The notes under the pieces are model-generated. The model ran no database searches. It was not told the origin of the DNA and saw only the letters and a list, made by a program, of their open reading frames with translations. Both the position numbers and the translations under genes were made by a program. Shown here one piece after another: positions 56,016 through 64,000 of a stretch of 64,000 nucleotides of DNA. The DNA comes from Patagioenas fasciata. Taxonomy: Eukaryota; Chordata; Aves; Columbiformes; Columbidae. The stretch's first letter is position 1. Every line of letters begins with the position of its first letter. The stretch lies in contig NC_092525.1 in assembly GCF_037038585.1 (NCBI RefSeq), positions 3,698,969 through 3,762,968 on the forward strand, given 5' to 3'.

Positions 56016-58557
56016 AAGGAATCACAAAATCACTTTGTTGGAAAAGATAACTGCAATTTAAAATATCTTTACCCTTTGAAGAAACAGCCTGGAAAAGATA
56101 ATTTTTGTTTTTTTCCAGTGGGGCGGTTCACGAGGACGGATGGGCTGCTGGGCTCTTCAATGACAGCATCCAGGGCGAGGAAGGAAATCTTGGCTATACT
56201 TGGGTGATATCTGTGTCTGTGTTCTGTGTGTATCTGGGAAAATGTGTTCTAGGGAACTCAGACTGCCAATGAGTCAAAAATGGCCTGGTTATCCAAAAAA
56301 CGCAAACGCTCCAGTGGCCGTATCAACAGCTGTACTGAAGATGGTGCAAAATACTTTTTTCTCCACTCAACTGTAGCCTTCACAAGAAAAAAGGAAGTGT
56401 CAGGTTCCTCTCCAGCTTTGTTCTGAAGGGCTTTTCCTCTTTCAGCTGGATGTCTGCTGCCACCGTTTCACCGCGGTTGCCCCGTCTTCTGCTACAGAAG
56501 TACCAGACAGACAGAAGGAATCCAGAGCGGTCTGCCCGTACAAGGTACGGCTAGGACGCGTGTCTGCACTTTTCCTGAGGTACTTGTAGAGTGGACTTTA
56601 AAGTTAACATTAAGAATGCACCGACTCTCCTTCTATATTTTTAATACGAAATATTTTACCAGGAGTACTAAAAATAAGGTCTGTTCTGGAGCACGGTACA
56701 CCTGTGCAGAGCTCACCTCCCTCTGGTTATTTTCTCTTCCTGAAAGCGTAATCTTCTGTTTCTGTGGGCTTACTATTGAATGATACTATGGAAATGATTT
56801 TGTACTAAAAGAGGAAAGGAGGTGTTTGTAAGAGTTCAGATGTCCAGAAGAAACAACCTGATTCAATGACAAATGCTTTGTTCTTTTTCACTCAATAGGT
56901 TTTTAAAATATCTTAGAATAGTACTCAAAAAGCTGACAGAGATACAGGCACCTGGGCAAATCGGTTTTGTTCTGCGTGTTTGCCAGGTGATCCCAAGAAG
57001 CACTTTCAGCCTCGTAACTGGTGGCGGTGAGTCCATGTGTGGTTTGGATGAGTTATTGTTTCAATAGTGACTTTTTTCTCTTAACCTACAGTGTGTAGTT
57101 CTGACTTCAGTTGGTAAGAAATCTTCCAAAACGGCAGCATTCCTCATTCCAAGAAGCTGCATTTTATGAACCTGCCCTCCGAGTGGATCTTCCCAGGTGA
57201 TGTAGTGGGCAGTGGCCTCATCAACAACAGGACTGTTCATTTTCTTTGAAACAACCAACCAAAGTCCATTTCCTTCCGCAGAGCCCAGCACGGCAGGCCT
57301 GGCAAAGGTTGGTGGCACCGCTGGGCTTTGGGTTCCCGGTTGCGACAGTCGAGCTGTCACGGTCACAGAAACGTGTTCCCCTGTGTGCTGCAGTGCAGCC
57401 AAAAGTGTTCGTGAGTCTGACGCTCCTTTTTCGTAGCCTTATGCTGCACTGCAGGAATGGGGATATTTATTTATTTTTTAAAGTAAACCCATGTCTTCTA
57501 TCTCACTGATTTTCCTATCAATGAAACTTAAAGCAAATAAAATGGTCTAATTTACATGTTGACTTCCATAGTTAAGAGTAATTGTTGAGTAGGTGCAGCA
57601 TATAATTTATTAGGTGTACTTAAGCAGATGGGTATTTGTTCTAAAAACTGAAAAAGAGAGGCAACTGGATGCTATGAGTGTTTCCCCAATATTTGACAGC
57701 GTGCTCTGACGTACTTTGTTTCTGTCTGGCTCTCAGTGGCGCTTTTCCCTGGCAGGTCGGGGTGTCCCTCGTGCTTGAGCCGTGCAGCTGGCCACGTGTC
57801 ACTGCTCATCGTGCCACACGCCAAGTGTGAATCGATAGCTCTGTCTAAATATACATAAATGTAATAATATGATTGTAACAATATGCCAACATCTGCAAGT
57901 CTAGAAAGATATTTGTGTCCAAAGAGAAGGCTAAACAGGTGCGTAAGTATAAATGGATATTCTAGATAATAAGTGGTGATATATATAAGCATAAACAGAT
58001 ATTCTGTATAAGTTTAAGCAGATATATACATGTAAATGCATACGCAAGTGTGTAGATGCCTAAGTAGATATATATTACAGTGGAAATAGATGATATATAT
58101 GAATCAAATATATTCCCTAAATACATACGTATGTGTAAAAAGAGACATAGGAGTCAATGTCAGTGATGTACAAGGTTTTTAAAATGCAAAGAAATTCTGT
58201 TTATAGAAAGGATTAAAAAACTCATCCTTACCCGGAAATGTCTCTGGCGGGTGCACTTGAGGGAAAGGCCTGAGCTGCCCCCAGGGAGCGGAACGGCACC
58301 CGCACCTGGTCAGCGGTGGGAGCAGGGGCTGGGGGGCTCTGTGTGCGAGCCAGACGCTTCGTTCCATAACTGCGGCAGCCGGGGAGCTGCTGCGAGCTCT
58401 CTGCTGAATGACTGACTGTGTGGTGGTGGTTTTTACTACTCACAGGGCACTGGGCGAGCCCCATTTAGTTTTCTTGTAATCTAACTTAAGTAAAAGCGTA
58501 CTGAATAGAATTAATCACCCGACTTACAAGGCTGTGTGTCGTCTTTGTGTTTGTGTG
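56016..58557. other. Single-copy spacer
   Basis: Acceptor-like site at 56118 followed by a ~50-codon open stretch of unknown meaning. A 113-codon minus-strand frame at 57061-57402 has no recognised domain. 57940-58150 has loose ATAAGCAGATAT-type AT-rich repeats. No gene can be supported. Confidence 0.5.
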
Positions 58558-58576
58558 TTTTTTTTTTTTTTTTTTT
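58558..58576. repeat. Poly(T) run
   Basis: Nineteen consecutive T. No target duplication or retroposed gene body was seen next to it. Confidence 0.9.
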
Positions 58577-58704
58577 GTTTGAGTACGCTCTCTGCTTCAT
58601 GTTGCTGGGAAAACCGTGTGCTGTAAAGTTCTGCTCATATTTACCAAAAGCAGCTGCAGGTTACACTGGACATCTGTGAGATCAGGTGTGGTTTGTACTT
58701 CGCA

Positions 58705-58800
58705 GGGAAAGAAACAGAAAACAGGAAAAGAAATAGAACGAGAATTAATAGAAGTAGAAATAATAGAAATAGATGGGGTCGAATAGAAACAGAACAGAGC
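58705..58800. repeat. Purine-rich degenerate simple repeat
   Basis: A-rich GAAATAGAA/GAACAGAA-type repeats on the plus strand, immediately upstream of the octamer cluster. Confidence 0.8.
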
Positions 58801-58817
58801 AGAGCGTCGTGCCGGAT

Positions 58818-58994
58818 ATGCAAATCTCCTCGGGGCTTGGGCAGGGAGGTGAGTAGGCGGGGAGAATGCAAATTGAGATTCGAAGCCTGCAAATCAGATT
58901 GCGAGAGATAAGAGGAGGGGCGGGGCGCGTGGGAACGACAGGCGGGGCGAGGATGGGGCGGAGAAATGCAAATCAGAGGCGTGGCTACGCAAAT
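58818..58994 (+). promoter_or_regulatory. Octamer and GC-box cluster (putative promoter)
   Basis: Three exact octamers ATGCAAAT (58818, 58866, 58966) and two close variants (CTGCAAAT 58887, ACGCAAAT 58987), all on the same strand. Two pairs have identical 21-bp spacing. GC boxes lie between them: GGGGCGGGGC at 58917-58926, GGCGGGGCGA at 58941 and GGGGCGG near 58955. Octamers bind POU factors (Oct1, Oct2, Oct4) and GC boxes bind Sp1-type factors. No TATA box is evident, and the downstream sequence is CpG-rich. Confidence 0.65.
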
Positions 58995-59345
58995 AGGGCA
59001 CTAGAGAGCTCGAACGGGCCGCCGGGAGGTTCCGCCGAGGAGGGTTCTCTGGGTGGGGTGGTTCTCTAGAGCGGATTCTCTGTTCCGCGTTGTCCCGGGT
59101 GACTCGTTTGCTGTGGGTGATCCCGGGTGGTCACCCCGGTGCAGGTCACCCCCGCACGCACGCGGACGTTCAGCCCCGGTTCCGCGCATGCGCGGTGGCG
59201 CCCCGGTGCTCCCGCGGTGCACCGGCCGCCGGGTGTCGCTGGTGCTGCCGCCCGGTGGCCACAGCGCGGTACTGCAGCCCGGCGCGGGGAGTGCGGCATC
59301 GGGCTCAAACCAGAGCTCAAGCCCTGCGCTTGTGGGACGGCCTAG
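58900..59345. promoter_or_regulatory. CpG island with NRF1 and CTCF-like motifs
   Basis: CpG-dense stretch downstream of the octamer cluster. It includes the palindromic NRF1 consensus CGCGCATGCGCG (59183-59194) and CTGCCGCCCGGTGGCCA (59245-59261), which resembles the reverse complement of the CTCF core. Together with the octamers this looks like a TATA-less promoter. No coding exon downstream was recognised. Confidence 0.55.
59183..59194. promoter_or_regulatory. NRF1-type palindrome
   Basis: CGCGCATGCGCG fits the NRF1 consensus YGCGCAYGCGCR exactly on both strands. Confidence 0.65.
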
Positions 59346-62300
59346 TAGAGCTGGGCTTCGGTTTGGAGGAGTTTTAATGCACGTGTTAAATTCCAGAGGA
59401 AAACTTTGTCTAGTCAGTTAATTGATACGGTTTTAGTGGCATGTATTACATGTTAATATACAAAGCAGGGTTACAGTGTTCTGTAACATGCATAGGAGGA
59501 CGTATATTTAAGACAATTCTAGATGTAAACAAGCATTATGGTTCTTATTGGGATATTTTGGCATCTAAACTCTTAAATGGGGGAAAACGTGTGAAGCTCC
59601 TGCTAGAACCGCTGCAGGGTGGTGAAGAATGAATGTGGGACAGATCACGTTTAGATGCTTCACTCCTGTCACTTTCAGTCCATAAAGAAGCCAAATAACA
59701 TGTTTGTGATTTATAAACGTTACTTTAATGTTCATGGTTTTTGCAGGTCACACATCCCAGGGTCTCAGCTGCTGCAGTTCACATAATGTACAGTGAACAG
59801 GAGGCGCTGGGTGTCCCCAAAGCGCGCTTCAAATCTGTAGGGTACTCTTACCTGGAACCCTCATTTGACATTTACCGTCTTTGGTTTTCTGAGTGTATTC
59901 AACTAAGTAGTAGTTTATTTTTAATGCATCATATTCAATTTATGTTAAAACACTTTCTTTCTAATCTGTGAAAGTATGCAACGTGACTCAATATGTTTGA
60001 ATTGTAATTATTTGCCAGGTGACACGTAGTGGAAATAATCTTTATTATGATAGTGATGTTTTTGTCAAGGATTTTGCTAAGAAAAGCGAATTTCTCAGAT
60101 TAAATGGGTAGAAGTCAGCCAATACCTTTTTCAAAGAATGTGAGTTTGTCTCTACCTCTGTGACTAGTTGGAAGTATTCAGGTGTACATAATGTATACAT
60201 TAAAAACAAATAAAGGCATCACTGATGTTCTGTTGTTGTGTATGGGTGTTTTTTCCTGTTGCTTCATAGTGGTCCAGACAAACTAAACAGAACACAACAG
60301 CAGAGTATGAGTCAGTGCACCTGGAGCTGGATCGTGTCATCTTGATCTTTATCACAAGAGACGTGTGATTCAATCACACTAAAAGAATATTACCAAATTG
60401 ATATATGTCCACCTGTAAAATAATCGCTACATGCTTCGGTACAGTCTGTGTAGTTATGACAACATAATTTAGATAGCAGCAATTTTTAACCTGTTTTTTC
60501 CCTGGTAAATAATTTGTGAAGATAGAATGGAAGAAAAAGATTAACAAAAGTTCATAAAAAAAAAAAATAGATTTTGTTATGATTTCCATTCAATTTCTGA
60601 TCTGTTTACTTTTGTTTTACAGTTATCTCAAAATTCCTGGATACAGAGCAACTGCTTTCCATTTCGGCACAGGTTCCAAAGCAGGATAAGGTATGTTTCA
60701 AAATGCACCTTAGATGAGCAGTTACCTGGCTATATAGAAGTGTGGCACCTATGCATGATATGGTAGGAAAAAGACTGCGCCTTACAAAGACACGGACTAA
60801 TGTTGTCATAGTCTGAGAGTGTATCTTATTGTACAGCAGCAGGAGATTCTATAGGAGAACGTTAGAAACATTTGGGTTTGCTTCAATATCACGTTTATCT
60901 TAATTTATACAAACTGACTGCAAAAGCTGTTGACTTTTTCATCACTCCCCACTCTCATTCTCTGTAAATGTTCATCCTGTTTGACAGTACCGGGATGAGA
61001 GAGGAATTTTCTTCACATCAGCATAAAAGGAAAAAGTGTTAACAGACATTTACTCTCTTATTTTTGGAGGTTAATACAATTTTTAATAGCCAAAAGAAAA
61101 TTAGGCATCTTTCTTACTAGAAATTAAATACTTTCTTAGCTTTTAGGTAAGACAAATTAAGATAAATCAGTCTCTATTGTCTAGAAAGATCATTTTGAAA
61201 ATGGTTCTTAAGAAGCACTCTTGACCTGGCTCGGCTGTGCTTGTAATGCAGATAAACCTGTATCGATCACTGAGTCAGCTGTGTGAACACGCGAGGTCAG
61301 CGATGGGACGTGGCTGTTGGTTCCCGTGACACAGACGCTGCACGAGCCAAGCGCAGGTTTTTCGTGCAGATGTTCCGTGTTCCCCCCGCACAGCACCGGA
61401 CAGAAAACGAAGCATGTCCTGGCAGAGCATCAGCCAGAACAGTGTCTGGCAGCCCCTTCTGCGGGCGGTTCTCACCTCGGCCCGTGCTTTTCTGCTGGGC
61501 TGTGAATGCAAGGAGCAGCAATGTAGTGAAGAACTGATTCCTGTGAAGTTTTCCCAGGGTCCTGTCTTAGGGATTAAAAGAGTGCCCTGCTCTTATCTGT
61601 CACCTTCAATCACATGTCTTACCAGGTGCACCAAAATGAAATGTGGATAAAAGCGCTTATTGCTAAAAGCATAAATAGACAATAGAGCTATAAATGCTTA
61701 TAACAAGATAGTTTCCTTGAAGGACAAGCAATAGTTGGTGTGTTGATGTTAAAGCTTCATCAGGAAGGCATTTTCTCCCTCAGCGCAGGTTCAGTCTGTG
61801 AGCGCGTTGTGCCCCGTGTTGCAGCCCCTGGAGCCTCAGGAGCTGGTGAACAGGGGAGGCTCCGTCACAGAGCGCCCGGGAGAGCTACTGAATGTTCTTC
61901 AGGTTCATGTTCCTTACAACCCCCTCTTTCCCCCTCAGGATTTATAGAGAATTTCACCTCTGAAGTCTTCTGGGAGCTGGAGACAGACAGAATCTTTGCC
62001 TTGAAAATCACTCCAGTGATCACTTCAGGATCTTTCAGAGAGAGATTTTGTTCATCAGACCTTGTCTTGTATATTGATCTGTACGTTAACACGTGCACTA
62101 CAAATATCAAACCAAGATAAACACGTGTAGCTCACTACTGGATCTGGGTTAGACCAGACACAGCAGTAACCGCTGTGCGCCTGAGGCAGCGGAACCTCAG
62201 CTTTTTTCTACCAAGCATATTGTAACCGTTCCATTATAAGTTGCATTTGCCTGCTGTACCTGAGTAGGATATTTCTGCCAATGCGTTGGAGGCTTCTGCT

Positions 62301-62720
62301 TGCCTGTGTTCGTGCTGGTGTGCCAGCATCCTAGGGACTTACAACTTTGTCACCTCTCCGTGTCTTCTCGCGGGCTGACTTGACTGCTTACTCAATGACT
62401 TATCTAATGCCAGTTAAAGCAATCAGGTACAGGCTCGGTCAAGGTTGTAGTAAATGCAGAAAAATCTCTTTAATGACACATCAGAAAGCTGAATGTTTGT
62501 TGCTCCCAGCTTTCATTGCAGAGATCTGTAACACGAAGGAAAGATCAGGTGCGTGACTAAAGCTGGCTGGATGTCTTCGTGTATACAGAGGACCATGCAC
62601 ACCGAACTTGTAACTGCGCTGTTTCCAATCGCAACTGGCCACAATATAGCAGAGCATGTTATCAATGTTAATTCAAGAGCTAACTCCATTGCTTTTATTA
62701 AATGCTGGATTGACCTATTC
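59346..62720. other. Single-copy spacer
   Basis: AT-rich with short unrelated open frames (none above 126 codons). No gene, RNA gene or repeat was recognised. Frames at 61740-62120 and 61275-61537 have no domain I know. Confidence 0.5.
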
Positions 62721-62724
62721 AGTG

Positions 62725-63322
62725 TGTTCCCCTCTCCATACAAGTTTTCATTGCAGAACGTCCCCAGCTGTCCGTGTGTGGGGAGGTGACTCCGATTCAG
62801 GTCCCCTTAGTTAGAAAAGAGTATATGGGGTACTCAAGGACCATAAACAAAAAAACCCCAACACCTTTTATTTTGCAGCTTGGCCCAATTAGCAGGAAGA
62901 TTTACGCTACTTAAGCCAAATTGGTGAACAGTTTAACAGCCAAAGGGTTTACACAAAGGAGTTTTGTGGCTCTAAGCCTTAGGTTATACTGCTCATAGAG
63001 GGAGAGGAGATGAAATAAGGGTGTAGGAAAGGAAAAGAGAAGCAAAGAAGGAGAACGAAAGGCCCGTCCCCTCCCATGTCAGCCCGCGGCCTTTGTCTGC
63101 GGGCCTCGGCTGGTGTTGGGATGTAAATCGCGATTCACCTTCTCCTGAGTGCCCCATCTGCTGCTGGACACGGTGTCCATACGGGATTGTTTTCGCTCTG
63201 AGTGACCCATCGCTGCGGGATGAGCTGTTGTTGCCATAATGTCTGAGACATAATTCTGTTGAGTCTCTGGCGCAGGAGGCAGATGGTGCTTGTCTGAAAA
63301 ACCCCCAGTTTCAATCACTACA
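62725..63322 (-). mobile_element. Probable solo LTR
   Basis: On the minus strand the 598-bp segment begins TGTAGTGATTG and ends GGGGAACA, giving TG...CA termini. AATAAA lies at 62867-62872 and a TATAACC at about 62983 upstream of it. AGTG flanks both sides (62721-62724 and 63323-63326), as expected for a 4-bp target duplication. No internal retroviral sequence is attached. Four bases can match by chance, so this stays a proposal. Confidence 0.5.
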
Positions 63323-63326
63323 AGTG

Positions 63327-64000
63327 TTCATGGTTTGTTCAACATGAACGTTCTCTCATCCTAAGGGGACTGTCAATTGGCAATCTTGGTGAGATGCGTT
63401 ACTGGAGAAATCGTGTCATCGGTGAAATCAAGTGCTTCCTCTTATGAAATCTGTGTATATAAGCAAATTAAAGGTATCTGGACAAAACAAAACATCCTTA
63501 AGAGACCCTCCTGTCTCAGTCATTCTGGCCGGGGTCTGAGTGGCTGGAACATGAGGGTGGGCAGGATCAGGGCAGTGAGCAGCAGGGAACACCAAGAGTC
63601 ACTCGTCCTTTCTTCTCAGGGCAGCACCGCACTGTGATCATCTGCAGTGCTCAGAATCCTGTGATTTAACAGCACAAATTCTTCTATCATGCAATAGTTC
63701 CCACATCTGGTATCTTCTCAGCCAGGAACAAGATGGGTTTAGGGAGGGGATTGCAGATGTAAAGCGTTACCCGCAGTGTGTGGAAAGAAGATGCTCAGAG
63801 CCATGAACTGGTTGAGAACTGGGGGTCCCCGGTCTGCAGTTGGTGTTTTGTCTGCTCATCAGACACTGGCGCTAAGTGCTCAAGCAAACTTTCCTTTCCA
63901 CAGTCAGGCCCACCTGGGAGCTGGTTGAATGCATGAGCTGTCTTTAAAGAACACGTGAATTTATCTGATTCTCCGCTGGATTTTTTTCCCCCGTAGCTTT
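63327..64000. other. Single-copy spacer at right edge
   Basis: No recognised gene or repeat. A pyrimidine tract TTTTTTTCCCCCGTAG at the very end (63980-63996) could be a 3' splice site of a gene continuing outside the window. Confidence 0.4.

Noticed and set aside
55371..56207. 278-codon Ser/Leu/Pro frame
   Set aside because: It runs through the pyrimidine minisatellite, where all plus frames are open; no domain.
57061..57402. 113-codon minus-strand frame
   Set aside because: No recognised domain, promoter or splice context; length is within chance expectation.
58558..58576. Poly(T) as the tail of a processed pseudogene
   Set aside because: No flanking duplication and no recognisable gene body on the minus strand.

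Overview
The window is eukaryotic and looks like a repeat-rich stretch of an amniote genome, most likely a bird. The evidence is long non-coding spacers, GT-AG splice-like signals, CpG islands, and several class II (beta-like) endogenous retroviruses (ERVs) with a dUTPase-protease layout, with no mammalian-type SINE or LINE visible. The bird assignment is inference; I recognised no host gene.

Layout. (1) Bases 1-41334 hold a head-to-tail tandem array of large units: the tail of one unit, five complete units (7593, 7700, 6181, 8647 and 8649 bp) and a diverged, truncated sixth. Each unit has a core that is exactly 4423 bp between two fixed anchors in all five copies, plus an array (R1) of degenerate ~56-bp repeats that carries all the length variation. 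The core holds a unique spacer (R2), three related blocks (A, B, C), and a truncated antisense ERV inside block A, flanked by a 6-bp target duplication GAAGAG. The sixth copy lacks this ERV and shows the empty site.

(2) Bases 41335-~46240 hold two decayed plus-strand ERV pieces. The first is a tRNA-Lys-primed beta-like element (LTR, PBS, broken gag, dUTPase, RT, RNase H, integrase). It is joined to the 5' end of a second element whose PBS matches the serine tRNA.

(3) Bases 46641-52772 are a young minus-strand provirus: 450-bp LTRs with one mismatch, ATTTGC target duplication, intact pol and dUTPase-protease frames, a gag with an internal deletion, and no env. Its PBS matches initiator methionine tRNA and is followed by a diverged second copy.

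(4) Bases 52773-64000 are mostly single-copy. They contain two CpG islands, a long pyrimidine-rich tract, a compact promoter-like cluster of octamer motifs with GC boxes and an NRF1 palindrome, and a probable solo LTR at 62725-63322.

How it fits together: an old ERV entered one ancestral unit, that unit was then amplified and homogenised (copies are nearly identical, and one is a visible chimera), and the array edge later collected further retroviruses. The array carries ERV sequence antisense to its plus strand. This makes an ERV-silencing small-RNA locus a testable idea, not a conclusion.
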